Source: Agrococcus sp. ARC_14 | GTDB lineage: Bacteria > Actinomycetota > Actinomycetes > Actinomycetales > Microbacteriaceae | Reading direction: 5' to 3' | Length of the DNA stretch: 64,000 bases | NCBI RefSeq assembly: GCF_022436485.1 | Contig: NZ_JAKUDO010000002.1 | Location: forward strand, 124,001-188,000 | Part shown: piece after piece, positions 33,494 to 41,635 of the stretch | Layout: the number at the start of each line of letters is the position of its first letter | Numbering within the stretch: position 1 is the first letter of the stretch | Notes under the pieces: model-generated | The model's database searches: none | Seen by the model: only the letters and a program-made list of their open reading frames with translations | Told to the model about the DNA's origin: nothing | Translations under genes and position numbers: made by a program

Positions 33494-35773
33494 GTGACCG
33501 AGCAGATCAGCGTCCGCGGTGCGCGCGAGAACAACCTCCAGTCCGTCGACGTCGACATCCCCAAGCGGCAGCTGAGCGTCTTCACGGGCGTCTCGGGCTC
33601 CGGCAAGTCGAGCCTCGTGTTCGGCACCATCGCTGCCGAGTCGCGCCGCCTCATCGACGAGACCTATGAGGCCTTCGTGCAGGGCTTCATGCCGCCGGCG
33701 CCCCAGCCAGAGGCCGACAGCCTCGAGGGGCTGACGGCCGCCATCCTCGTCGGGCAGGACCAGATGGGCGCGAACTCGCGGTCGACGGTCGGCACGGCGA
33801 CGGATGCGTACACGATGCTGCGGATCCTGTGGTCGCGCGTGGGCACGCCCCATCTCGAGTCCTCGGTGATGTTCTCCTTCAACGACCCACGCGGCATGTG
33901 CCTCGTGTGCGAGGGCCTCGGGCGCGTCTCGGCCATCGACGTCGACGCGATCGTCGACCGCCAGAAGAGCCTCAACGAGGGCGCGATCGACTTCCCCAAC
34001 TACCAGGTGGGCACCTGGTACTGGAAGCTCTACGCCGAGTCGGGCCAGCTCGACGCCGACAAGAAGGTCGCCGACTACACCGAGGAAGAGCTGCAGCTCT
34101 TCCTCTACGCCGATGAGCGCAAGGTCAGCTTCGCGGGCTTCAACATGACCTACGAGGGCCTCATCCCCAAGCTCAAGAAGAGCGTCTTCGTCAAGGACCC
34201 CGACTCGATGAAGCCCACGATGCGTGCGCGCGTCGAGGCCGCGGCCACCTTCGGCGACTGCGCAGAGTGCGGCGGCTCGCGCCTCAACGCAGCAGCCCGC
34301 GAGGTCACGGTGCAGGGCATCACCATCGCCGAGGCGACCGCGATGCAGCTCACCGATCTCGCCCCGTTCATCGGCGCCATCCCGGCCGACGCGGGCGGCG
34401 CTGCGACCGCTCCGCTGCGCGCCAAGCTCGTCGACCTGCTCGAGACCTTCGACGCCATCGGCCTCGGCTATCTCTCGCTCGACCGCCCGGCGGGCAGCCT
34501 CTCGGGCGGCGAGGCGCAGCGCACCAAGATGGTGCGCCACATGGGCTCTGCGCTCACCGACGTCACCTACGTCTTCGACGAGCCCACCGCCGGCCTCCAC
34601 GCGCACGACGTCGAGCGCATGAACGGCCTGCTGCAGCGGCTGCGCGACAAGGGCAACACCGTGCTCGTCGTCGAGCACAAGCCAGAGGTGATGGCGATCG
34701 CCGACCACGTCGTCGACATGGGCCCCGGCGCCGGCACGCACGGCGGCACGATCGTCTTCCAGGGAACCTTCGACGACCTCAAGGCATCCGGCACTCGCAC
34801 GGGCGACCACCTCGAGCACCGGCAGACGATCAAGATGTCGGTGCGCGAGGCCACGGGCAGCATCGCGATCCGCGACGCGCGCTCGCACAACCTGACGGGC
34901 GTCGACGTGGATGTGCCGACGGGCGTGCTCGTGGCCGTCACGGGCGTCGCCGGGTCGGGCAAGTCGTCGCTCATCCACGGATCGCTGCCGCGCGACGGCG
35001 CCACGTTCGTCGATCAGACCGCGATCAAGGGCTCGCGCCGCTCCAACCCGGCCACCTACACGGGCATCCTCGAGCCCATTCGCAAGGCCTTCGCCACCAC
35101 CAACAAGGTGAAGCCCGCGCTCTTCAGCGCCAACTCCGAGGGCGCATGCCCGGAGTGCAAGGGCCTCGGCGTCATCTACTCCGACCTCGCGTTCATGGCG
35201 GGCGTGACGACGCCGTGCGAGCTGTGCGGCGGCCGCAGGTTCACGGCAGAGGTGCTGGAGTACCGGCTGCGCGGCAAGTCGATCGGCGACGTGCTCGACA
35301 TGTCGGTCGAGGAGGCCGCCGCGTTCTTCACCGAGAAGCAGGTCGCGCCGATGCTCGGCAGGCTCGTCGACGTCGGTCTCGGCTACATCCGCCTCGGTCA
35401 GACGCTCACGACGCTGTCGGGCGGCGAGCGCCAGCGGCTGAAGCTGGCGATCGAGATGGGCACGGCCGCCCAGGTGATCGTGCTCGACGAGCCGACCACG
35501 GGCCTTCACATGGCCGATGTCGACAACCTCATCGGGCTGCTCGAGCGCATCGTCGACGCGGGCCGCACGGTGATCGTCATCGAGCACAACCTCGACGTCG
35601 TCTCGCGCGCTGACTGGATCATCGACCTCGGCCCCGGCGCGGGAGCGCAGGGCGGCAGGGTCGTCTTCGAAGGCACTCCTGCTGCGCTGGCCGCCGAGCC
35701 TGGCGCATCGCTCACGGGGCGTCACCTGGCGCATCGGCTCACGGATGCGGGTTCTTCGGCCGCATCGACCTAA
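33494..35773 (+). CDS. UvrA-like ABC ATPase lacking the UvrB-binding region
   Basis: A 759-residue protein against about 950 for UvrA. Both ABC modules are complete: GVSGSGKSSLVFGT with SGGEAQRTKM and VFDEPTAGLH, then GVAGSGKSSLIHGS with LSGGERQRLKLAIEMG and VLDEPTTGLH. The CxxC pairs of zinc modules are seen at CLVCEGLG/CAECGGSRL and CPECKGLG/CELCGGRRF. The segment between Walker A and the first zinc module is too short for the UvrB-binding and insertion domains. Such UvrA2/DrrC-like proteins are linked to tolerance of DNA-binding drugs rather than standard excision repair. GTG start, TAGCGT 7 nt upstream. Confidence 0.88.
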   Translation: MTEQISVRGARENNLQSVDVDIPKRQLSVFTGVSGSGKSSLVFGTIAAESRRLIDETYEAFVQGFMPPAPQPEADSLEGLTAAILVGQDQMGANSRSTVGTATDAYTMLRILWSRVGTPHLESSVMFSFNDPRGMCLVCEGLGRVSAIDVDAIVDRQKSLNEGAIDFPNYQVGTWYWKLYAESGQLDADKKVADYTEEELQLFLYADERKVSFAGFNMTYEGLIPKLKKSVFVKDPDSMKPTMRARVEAAATFGDCAECGGSRLNAAAREVTVQGITIAEATAMQLTDLAPFIGAIPADAGGAATAPLRAKLVDLLETFDAIGLGYLSLDRPAGSLSGGEAQRTKMVRHMGSALTDVTYVFDEPTAGLHAHDVERMNGLLQRLRDKGNTVLVVEHKPEVMAIADHVVDMGPGAGTHGGTIVFQGTFDDLKASGTRTGDHLEHRQTIKMSVREATGSIAIRDARSHNLTGVDVDVPTGVLVAVTGVAGSGKSSLIHGSLPRDGATFVDQTAIKGSRRSNPATYTGILEPIRKAFATTNKVKPALFSANSEGACPECKGLGVIYSDLAFMAGVTTPCELCGGRRFTAEVLEYRLRGKSIGDVLDMSVEEAAAFFTEKQVAPMLGRLVDVGLGYIRLGQTLTTLSGGERQRLKLAIEMGTAAQVIVLDEPTTGLHMADVDNLIGLLERIVDAGRTVIVIEHNLDVVSRADWIIDLGPGAGAQGGRVVFEGTPAALAAEPGASLTGRHLAHRLTDAGSSAAST

Positions 35774-35782
35774 AATGAGCGC

Positions 35783-36670
35783 ATGCCCAAGTTCACCGCC
35801 ATCCGCGCAGAGTCGACCTTCGTCGACCTGCAGGGCGTGAACATCCACGTCTACACGTGGAAGCCGGGCAAGCCGAAGGGCGTGGTGCTGATCGCCCACG
35901 GACTCGGTGAGCACGCGCTGCGGTACGAGCACGTCGCGCAGCGCCTCGTCGCAGCCGGCTACGCCGTCTGGGCGATCGATCAGCGCGGGCACGGCGCCAC
36001 CGGCATCGAGCAGCACAGCGGCGACCTCACGAAGCTGGGGCGGCTGGGCGCCGGCGGCATGCGCGCGGTCGTCGGCGACCTCTCCACGACGCTGCGACGC
36101 ATCCGCGGTGAGCACCCCGGGCTGCCGGTCGCGATCCTCGGCCACTCGTGGGGCTCGCTCTCGACCCAGATCCTGCTCAACAGCAAGGCAGAGCTCGTCG
36201 ACGCGGCGGTGCTCACCGGCAGCGCCTACCGCATGCCCGGCTGGATGAACGGCGGCGACCTCAACGCCCGCCACACCCATCTGGGCGAGACCGGCTACGA
36301 GTGGCTCTCGCGCGACCAGGCGGTCATCGACGGGTTCGTCGAGGACCCGCTGACCTTCGCCGCCAAGCCGCTGCAGCTGTTCGGCCCGCTCGAGGGGGCG
36401 CGCCTCTACGGCGTGCCTGCACGACGCATCCAGCCCGACATCCCGCTGCTCATCGCCGGTGGCTCCGACGACTCACTGGGCGGCACGAAGTCGCTGCAGC
36501 GGCTTGGGCTCGCCTACCGCGACCGCGCGGGGCTGAGCGACGTCACCGTCACCGTCTACCCGGGCGCACGACACGAGATCCTCAACGAGATCAACAAGGG
36601 CAAGGTGCTCGACGACCTCGTCGACTGGCTCGATGCGCGCCTGGCGCCCCCGAAGGGCAAGCGGGCCTGA
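35783..36670 (+). CDS. Alpha/beta hydrolase, monoacylglycerol-lipase-like
   Basis: A 295-residue Hydrolase_4-type enzyme. HGLGEHALRYEH (39-50) supplies the oxyanion region. The nucleophile is Ser122 in GHSWG, the acid is Asp229 or Asp230 in AGGSDDSLGG, and His264 lies in GARHEILNE. DQRGHG is present. These are the marks of monoglyceride lipases and lysophospholipases. TAAAAT, which overlaps the stop codon of the UvrA-like gene, lies 6 nt before the ATG, so this gene has its own leaderless promoter inside the end of its neighbour. Confidence 0.9.
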   Translation: MPKFTAIRAESTFVDLQGVNIHVYTWKPGKPKGVVLIAHGLGEHALRYEHVAQRLVAAGYAVWAIDQRGHGATGIEQHSGDLTKLGRLGAGGMRAVVGDLSTTLRRIRGEHPGLPVAILGHSWGSLSTQILLNSKAELVDAAVLTGSAYRMPGWMNGGDLNARHTHLGETGYEWLSRDQAVIDGFVEDPLTFAAKPLQLFGPLEGARLYGVPARRIQPDIPLLIAGGSDDSLGGTKSLQRLGLAYRDRAGLSDVTVTVYPGARHEILNEINKGKVLDDLVDWLDARLAPPKGKRA

Positions 36671-36698
36671 GCGCGACTCGCAGTCATAGGCTGGGGGC

Positions 36699-37748
36699 AT
36701 GCACGGCGAGTACAAGGTTCCCGGCGGCAAGCTCGTGGTGGTCGACCTCGAAGAGCGGGACGGCCGCATCGATGCGTTCCGCCTGGCAGGCGACTTCTTC
36801 CTCGAACCCGATGAGGCGCTCGGCGCGATCGACGCGGCGGTGAACGGCCTCAGCGTCACCGCGACCGCCGTCGAGATCGGGGAGGCGATCAAGGCCGACC
36901 TGCCACAGGACGCGGTGCTGCTCGGCTTCACCCCCGAGTCGGTGGGCGTCGCGATCCGCCGCGCGCTGCAGCACGCGAGCTCGTTCGCCGACTACGAGTG
37001 GACGATCATCGACGACGAGCCGCGGCTGCCGATCGTGCATGTCGCGCTCGACGAGGTGCTCACCGAGGAGGTCGGCGCCGGTCGCCGCGGCCCCACGCTG
37101 CGCTTCTGGAACCTCGCGGGACCAGCGGTCTACCTCGGCTCGTTCCAGTCCTACAAGAACGAGGTCGAGCCCGCTGCCGCCGAGCGCCACGGGATCCCGA
37201 TCCTGCGCCGCATCACCGGCGGCGGCGCCATGTTCTCGGAGCCCGACAACGCCATCACCTACTCGCTCTACGTGCCCGGCGACCTGGTCTCGGGCATGAG
37301 CTTCCAGGATTCCTACGCGTTCCTGGATGCCTGGGTCATCGAGGCGCTCAAGGGTCTCGGCATCGATGCGTTCTACGCGCCGCTCAACGACATCACCTCC
37401 GCCAAGGGCAAGATCGGCGGCGCCGCGCAGAAGCGGCTCGCCTCCGGCGCCGTGCTGCATCACGCGACCATGTCGTACGACATCGACGCCGACAGGATGA
37501 CCGAGGTGCTGCGCATCGGCAAGGAGAAGCTGAGCGACAAGGGCACCACGAGCGCAAAGAAGCGCGTCGACCCTCTGAAGTCGCAGACCGGCATGCAGAA
37601 GGCCGAGGTGCAGGAGGCGCTCAAGGGCACCTTCCGAAAGCTGTTCGGCGGCACCGATGGCGCACTCACGCCCGCCGAGCTCACCGAGGCCGAGGAGCGC
37701 ATCCGCACCAAGTTCGGCACCCAGGAGTGGCTGCACCGCGTGCCGTGA
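36699..37748 (+). CDS. lplA: Lipoate-protein ligase
   Basis: A 349-residue protein. A small accessory domain (residues 1-90), of the kind placed C-terminally in E. coli LplA, is here at the N-terminus: MHGEYKVPGGKLVVVDLEE, then DFFLEPDEALGAIDAAV. The catalytic domain follows with the lipoate-binding RRITGGGAMF (170-179) and the Lys segment DITSAKGKIGGAAQKR. It attaches free lipoate to the E2 and GcvH proteins of 2-oxoacid dehydrogenases and the glycine cleavage system. The domain order resembles actinobacterial and archaeal ligases. TAGGCT lies 6 nt before the ATG. Confidence 0.92.
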   Translation: MHGEYKVPGGKLVVVDLEERDGRIDAFRLAGDFFLEPDEALGAIDAAVNGLSVTATAVEIGEAIKADLPQDAVLLGFTPESVGVAIRRALQHASSFADYEWTIIDDEPRLPIVHVALDEVLTEEVGAGRRGPTLRFWNLAGPAVYLGSFQSYKNEVEPAAAERHGIPILRRITGGGAMFSEPDNAITYSLYVPGDLVSGMSFQDSYAFLDAWVIEALKGLGIDAFYAPLNDITSAKGKIGGAAQKRLASGAVLHHATMSYDIDADRMTEVLRIGKEKLSDKGTTSAKKRVDPLKSQTGMQKAEVQEALKGTFRKLFGGTDGALTPAELTEAEERIRTKFGTQEWLHRVP

Positions 37749-37804
37749 TCGGCCAGGCGAACTCACGGCGGCGCGACACGTTCGCGCCCTAAGATCAACG
37801 GCAA

Positions 37805-38662
37805 ATGGACTTCTCGCTCGTATTCACGCCCGATCTCATCGCCGTCTTCCTCACGCTGTTCGTGCTCGAGATCGTCCTCGGCGTCGACAACGTCATCTTC
37901 ATCTCGATCCTCGCCGCGAAGCTCCCCAAGGAGCAGCAGGCGAAGGCCCGCAACCTCGGCCTCACGCTCGCGATGGTCATGCGCCTGCTGCTGGTGCTGC
38001 TCGCAGGCTGGATCATCACGCTCAACGACGATCTCTTCACCCTGTTCGGGATGGGCTTCTCGGGCCGAGAGCTGATCCTCATCGCAGGCGGTGGCTTCCT
38101 GCTCTACAAGGCCGTGCACGAGATCCACCTGAAGCTCGAGGGTGAGGAGGAGCACGGCTCCTCGGCGGTCAAGGCGACCTTCGGCGCCGTGCTGACGCAG
38201 ATCCTGCTGATGGATCTCGTCTTCTCGCTCGACTCGGTCATCACCGCGGTCGGCATGACGAGCAACATGATCGTGATCATCACGGCGGTCGTGCTCTCGT
38301 TCGGCATCCTGCTGTTCTCGGCGAAGTACATCTTCGAGTTCGTCAACCGCCACCCGACGGTGAAGATGCTTGCGCTGTCGTTCCTGCTGCTGATCGGCGT
38401 CTTCCTGATCGCCGACGGCTTCGGCATCCACATCGACAAGGCCCTGATCTACGGCCCGATGGCCTTCGCGGTGCTGGTCGAGGCGCTCAACCTCTGGGCT
38501 GCGGCGCGCAAGCGCAAGCGCAAGGGTGACCAGGTCGAGCCCGTCAAGCTGCACGACACGATGAGCGAGGAGCCTGCGGTCGGCGCTGCCGTCTCCGGCC
38601 AGGGCTCGGCCGCGATGGACGACGCGGCTCCGCAGAGCGCACCCCCGAGCGACCGAGCGTGA
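37805..38662 (+). CDS. TerC-family membrane protein
   Basis: A 285-residue protein with about seven spans. TerC hallmarks are VLEIVLGVDNVIFISILAAKLP near the N-terminus and LLMDLVFSLDSVITAVGM in the second half, each with the conserved acidic residues thought to bind metal. The C-terminal 50 residues are a soluble tail. TerC members export or metallate manganese or confer tellurite tolerance; no manganese riboswitch is visible in the short 56-nt leader region. TAAGAT lies 9 nt before the ATG. Confidence 0.92.
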   Translation: MDFSLVFTPDLIAVFLTLFVLEIVLGVDNVIFISILAAKLPKEQQAKARNLGLTLAMVMRLLLVLLAGWIITLNDDLFTLFGMGFSGRELILIAGGGFLLYKAVHEIHLKLEGEEEHGSSAVKATFGAVLTQILLMDLVFSLDSVITAVGMTSNMIVIITAVVLSFGILLFSAKYIFEFVNRHPTVKMLALSFLLLIGVFLIADGFGIHIDKALIYGPMAFAVLVEALNLWAAARKRKRKGDQVEPVKLHDTMSEEPAVGAAVSGQGSAAMDDAAPQSAPPSDRA

Positions 38663-38700
38663 GCCTTGTCCCCATCCGCCCGACCGGGTTGGATGGGGAC

Positions 38701-39018
38701 ATGAGCGAGCAGGCAGGCCAGACCCACGTCGTCGTCGGTGACGACTCCGACCGCGGCCGCTACGAGGCGCACATCGGCGATCACCTCGCCGGCGTGCTCT
38801 CCTACGTCGACGACGCTGACGGCAACCGGGTGCTGCAGCACACGGTCGTCGGCGACGAGTACGGCGGGCACGGCGTCGGCAGCGCGCTGGCCGTCTTCGC
38901 GCTGCAGGACGCGGCGGATGCGGAGCGCAAGATCGTGCCGCAGTGCACATTCGTGCAGGGTTGGCTCGAGCGGCATCCGGAGCACCAGCCGCTCGTCGCG
39001 CACGCCTACGAGGGCTGA
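38701..39018 (+). CDS. Small GNAT-like N-acetyltransferase (COG2388/NATD1 type)
   Basis: A 105-residue protein. The core reads GRYEAHIGDHLAGVLSYVDDADGNRVLQHTVVGDEYGGHGVGSALAVFALQDA, with the acetyl-CoA loop YGGHGVGSAL, followed by VPQCTFVQGWLERHPEHQPLV. This matches the compact NATD1/YjdJ-like group, whose substrate is unknown. TTGGAT lies 6 nt before the ATG. The frame could start 14 codons earlier, but the hexamer supports this start. Confidence 0.88.
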   Translation: MSEQAGQTHVVVGDDSDRGRYEAHIGDHLAGVLSYVDDADGNRVLQHTVVGDEYGGHGVGSALAVFALQDAADAERKIVPQCTFVQGWLERHPEHQPLVAHAYEG

Positions 39019-39104
39019 CCGACCGCTCGGCGCGCCCTCGCCGAGCCCGCAGTCGCAGAGCGGCGCTCAGGCCGCGGAGCGGCGGCCTCGATATCGTCGG
39101 GCCC

Positions 39105-39689
39105 ATGAGTGACCAGCGCGCGCAGCAGCCGCAGCAGCCGCCGCAGGGCTACGCCCCGCAGGGCTACCAGCCGCAGCAGAGCTCCCAGGAAGCTGCCCAC
39201 CCGCAGCAGGGCTTCGCCCCAGGCGCGTTCCCGGCGCCGCCCGCGACCGGCGTGCGCCACTGGGCGTGGCAGCTGCTCTATTGGATGCCGATCCCGCTGG
39301 TGTCGCTGATCATCGTGCCGCTCGTGCTCATGGGCCTGCGCGGCGGCGCGGTGCGCAACGGCGGTGTCGACGAGGCGAACTCGCGGGCGGCGCTGAACTG
39401 GTCGCTCTCCTGGCTGCTCTCGGTGCTGGTCACGGCCGCACTGCACTTCGGCATGCTCTTCGCGCTCACGAACGGCGGCTCCGTCTCGGGCTCGTCGCCC
39501 CAGGGCATCGTGCTCGCGATCACCGGGACCCTGCTCGCACTCGCGTTCTTCGGCGGCGGCATCCTCACGATCATCAACCTCATCCGCGGCTGGATGGCTG
39601 CGGCCCGCGGCGAGGTCGCGCGCCCCTGGCTGGCGATCCCGTTCCTGCGTGCAGCCCGACCCGCCGGGGCGCCCAGCGCCGTGGCGTAG
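39105..39689 (+). CDS. DUF4870-type membrane protein
   Basis: A 194-residue protein. A Gln/Pro-rich N-terminus with repeated PQGY/PQQ is followed by four hydrophobic spans, including PLVLMGLRGGAVRNGGVDEANSRAALNWSLSWLL and the closing ILTIINLIRGWMAAARGEVARPWLAIPFL. This is the usual DUF4870 architecture; the function is unknown. TATCGT lies 7 nt before the ATG. Its stop codon TAG is part of TAGGAT, the probable -10 box of the following tRNA gene. Confidence 0.82.
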   Translation: MSDQRAQQPQQPPQGYAPQGYQPQQSSQEAAHPQQGFAPGAFPAPPATGVRHWAWQLLYWMPIPLVSLIIVPLVLMGLRGGAVRNGGVDEANSRAALNWSLSWLLSVLVTAALHFGMLFALTNGGSVSGSSPQGIVLAITGTLLALAFFGGGILTIINLIRGWMAAARGEVARPWLAIPFLRAARPAGAPSAVA

Positions 39690-39692
39690 GAT
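39687..39692 (+). promoter_or_regulatory. Probable -10 box of tRNA-Gly
   Basis: TAGGAT lies 24 nt upstream of the mature tRNA 5' end and overlaps the stop codon of the preceding gene. The -35 region is GC-rich and poorly matched, so the promoter call is moderate. Confidence 0.45.
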
Positions 39693-39716
39693 GGTCAAAG
39701 CCGCTCAGGCGGCCAC

Positions 39717-39790
39717 GCGGATGTAGTTCAATGGCAGAACTTCAGCTTCCCAAGCTGATAGCGCGGGTTCGATTCCCGTCATCCGCTCCA
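39717..39790 (+). tRNA. tRNA-Gly (anticodon CCC)
   Basis: The acceptor stem GCGGATG (39717-39723) pairs with CATCCGC (39780-39786), followed by discriminator T and an encoded CCA. The anticodon stem TCAGC/GCTGA closes the loop TTCCCAA, giving CCC. The T arm GCGGG-TTCGATT-CCCGT is normal. It reads GGG codons. It stands alone between the DUF4870 gene and a monooxygenase-fold gene. Confidence 0.96.
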
Positions 39791-39842
39791 AGCTCGGCCC
39801 TGGCGACATGCGCGCGAAACAGGCATCTGCCACCGTTGAGGC

Positions 39843-40430
39843 ATGGAGCAGGCCCCGATCACCGTCGCCATCGAGCGCGAAGTCGACTCGAGCATGGATC
39901 GCTACGCGCAGGCGTGGGTGCGGCACGGGGTCGATCTCGCCACGCACTTCGACGGATTCCTCGGCGCAGGCTGGGTGCGGGAGTCGCCGCAGACCGACCG
40001 CTGGCACATGATCTATCGCTTCCAGGATCGGGCGACGCTGGATGCGTGGGAGGCGAGCCCGGATCGGCAGCAGTGGATCGCGGCGGGCGCGAGCTTCGCG
40101 CGCGAGTCGCGCGTCGAGCGCCGCACCGGCATCGAGGGCTGGTTCGATGCCCCCGCCGGCGTCGTGGTCGAGGATGACGCGCGCGTCGAGATCCGGCAGG
40201 TCGCCGCAGCGCCGCCGGTCTGGAAGCAGATGATCATCGTCTGGCTCGCGTTCTTCCCCATGAACGTGCTCGTCAGCTGGCTGCTCGGGCGCATCCCCGG
40301 CTTCGACGAGCTCGCGCTGCCGCTGCGACTGCTCGTCTCGACCGTCATCCTGACGCCGATCATGGTCGGGCTGATCCTGCCGTTCATCACCCGGCTCGCG
40401 ACGCCCTGGCTGCACCCGCGTCGTCGCTGA
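39843..40430 (+). CDS. ABM-domain protein with C-terminal membrane hairpin
   Basis: A 195-residue protein. Residues 1-100 resemble an antibiotic-biosynthesis-monooxygenase ferredoxin-like fold: APITVAIEREVDSSMDRYAQAWVRHGVDLAT, FLGAGWVRE, WHMIYRFQDRATLDAWEASPDRQQWIA. Two spans follow: MIIVWLAFFPMNVLVSWLLG and LRLLVSTVILTPIMVGLILPFI. This is the COG3224 architecture. The reaction is unknown; the soluble half may bind haem or a hydrophobic ligand at the membrane. CACCGT lies 6 nt before the ATG. Confidence 0.85.
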   Translation: MEQAPITVAIEREVDSSMDRYAQAWVRHGVDLATHFDGFLGAGWVRESPQTDRWHMIYRFQDRATLDAWEASPDRQQWIAAGASFARESRVERRTGIEGWFDAPAGVVVEDDARVEIRQVAAAPPVWKQMIIVWLAFFPMNVLVSWLLGRIPGFDELALPLRLLVSTVILTPIMVGLILPFITRLATPWLHPRRR

Positions 40431-40443
40431 ACGACGCAGCTGC

Positions 40444-41022
40444 TCAGCTCGCGCGGTACTGCGCGATCACGACGCCGGTGCTCGTGGTGTCGGCCCGCCG
40501 CAGGGCGAGGTCGTGCCTGCCGCCTTCGCCGAAGAGCCGCTGGCCGCTGCCGATCGTCACCGGGTGCACGAGCAGCACGAAGCCATCGACGAGCCCCGCC
40601 TCGTGCAGCGCGCGCACGAGCTCGCCGCTGCCGAGGATCGTGAGCGCTCCCTCTGCCTCGTCGCGCAGCCGCGCGACAGTCTCGACCGCCTCGCCGGTCA
40701 GCAGCGTCGAGTTCGGGTGCTCGAGGGGAGCCGAGGTGCGCGACGCCACCCACTTCTGCGTCTCTCGGATGTGGTCGGTGAACGGGTTGGGCGCGGGGTT
40801 CGAGAGCCAGAAGCCCACCAGCTGGTCGTAGGTGCGGCGGCCGAACAGCATGCCGCCGGCCTGCGACATCCCCTCGCCCATGATCGCCATCTGGTCGTCC
40901 GACGCGAAGGGCGCAGCCCATCCGCCGTGCTCGAATCCCCCGCGGGTGTCTTCGTCGGGGGAGCCGGGCGCCTGCATGACGCCGTCCAGCGAGATGGACT
41001 CGGTCGCGATGATCTCTGCCAC
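40444..41022 (-). CDS. Dihydrofolate reductase-family protein (RibD C-terminal type)
   Basis: A 192-residue protein. It starts VVAEIIATESISLDGVMQAPGSPDEDTRGG, has AGGMLFGRRTYDQLVGFW and LTILGSGELVRALHEAGLVDGFVLLVHPVTIGSGQRLF. This is the YyaP/RibD-C group that binds NADPH; the substrate is unknown and it is unlikely to be the main folate enzyme. The GTG at 41022 was chosen because CACGCT lies 7 nt upstream. It converges with the ABM gene with a 13-nt gap. Confidence 0.88.
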   Translation of the reverse strand: MAEIIATESISLDGVMQAPGSPDEDTRGGFEHGGWAAPFASDDQMAIMGEGMSQAGGMLFGRRTYDQLVGFWLSNPAPNPFTDHIRETQKWVASRTSAPLEHPNSTLLTGEAVETVARLRDEAEGALTILGSGELVRALHEAGLVDGFVLLVHPVTIGSGQRLFGEGGRHDLALRRADTTSTGVVIAQYRAS

Positions 41023-41062
41023 GACCCTGAGCGTGGCGTGCCCCGGGCCGAGCGTCAACCGG

Positions 41063-41569
41063 TCAGTCGGGCACCGTCAGCGGCTGCAGCACACCCAGCT
41101 CGAGCCATGTCAGCGGCGCGATCACCGCGAGCGCCGCGATCAGCACGAGCGTCAGCACCACGACGATGTACTGCACCTTGCGGCGCCCCTGCGAGATGCG
41201 GCGGAAGCCCCACGCGATCGGCAGCCCCACGATCGCCACCATGAGTGCGATGGTCGGCGCGACCCAGTGCGGCACGCACGCGAGCACCGCGAGCAGCGCG
41301 ATGCCGATCGCGATCGGCAGCATCGACTTCTCGCGTTGCTCCGCGCTGTCCGGCTCCGGTGGCGCATCCCACGGCACGTCGGGCGGCCTGATCTCTGAGG
41401 CGGGGGTGGCGGATGCGTCCTGCGGCTTCCTGGTCGGCGTCCGTCCGCGGGTCCAGGGTGCGGCCGCCGAGGGCTCCTCCTGCTGGGGCTCCGACTCGCC
41501 GCGGTCAGCGGGCGCGGCCGGATGGCCCGGCGGCGCCCAGCGCCGTGCGTCCTCGTCGTGCCGCTCCAC
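41063..41569 (-). CDS. Membrane protein with charged N-terminus
   Basis: A 168-residue protein. The first 95 residues are hydrophilic and Pro/Glu/Arg-rich. Three hydrophobic segments follow: MLPIAIGIALLAVLACVPHWV, APTIALMVAIVGLPIAWGF and YIVVVLTLVLIAALAVIAPLTW. The family is not recognised. The GTG at 41569 has GATGAT 6 nt upstream. It lies between the DHFR-like gene and the two-domain GNAT gene on the same strand. Confidence 0.68.
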   Translation of the reverse strand: MERHDEDARRWAPPGHPAAPADRGESEPQQEEPSAAAPWTRGRTPTRKPQDASATPASEIRPPDVPWDAPPEPDSAEQREKSMLPIAIGIALLAVLACVPHWVAPTIALMVAIVGLPIAWGFRRISQGRRKVQYIVVVLTLVLIAALAVIAPLTWLELGVLQPLTVPD

Positions 41570-41635
41570 GCATCCATCATCCCAGCCGGCAACCGCGCGG
41601 CGCCCATGGATCACGGGCGCCGCGCGATGCTCCGG

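Noticed and set aside
33467..36280. 937-codon minus-strand open frame over the UvrA-like and hydrolase genes
   Set aside because: It is antisense to two well-supported genes. Its composition mirrors their codon bias and it has no start signals.
37749..37804. Manganese (yybP-ykoY) riboswitch upstream of the TerC-family gene
   Set aside because: Only 56 nt are available and they show no conserved riboswitch elements; a TAAGAT box lies 9 nt before the start.
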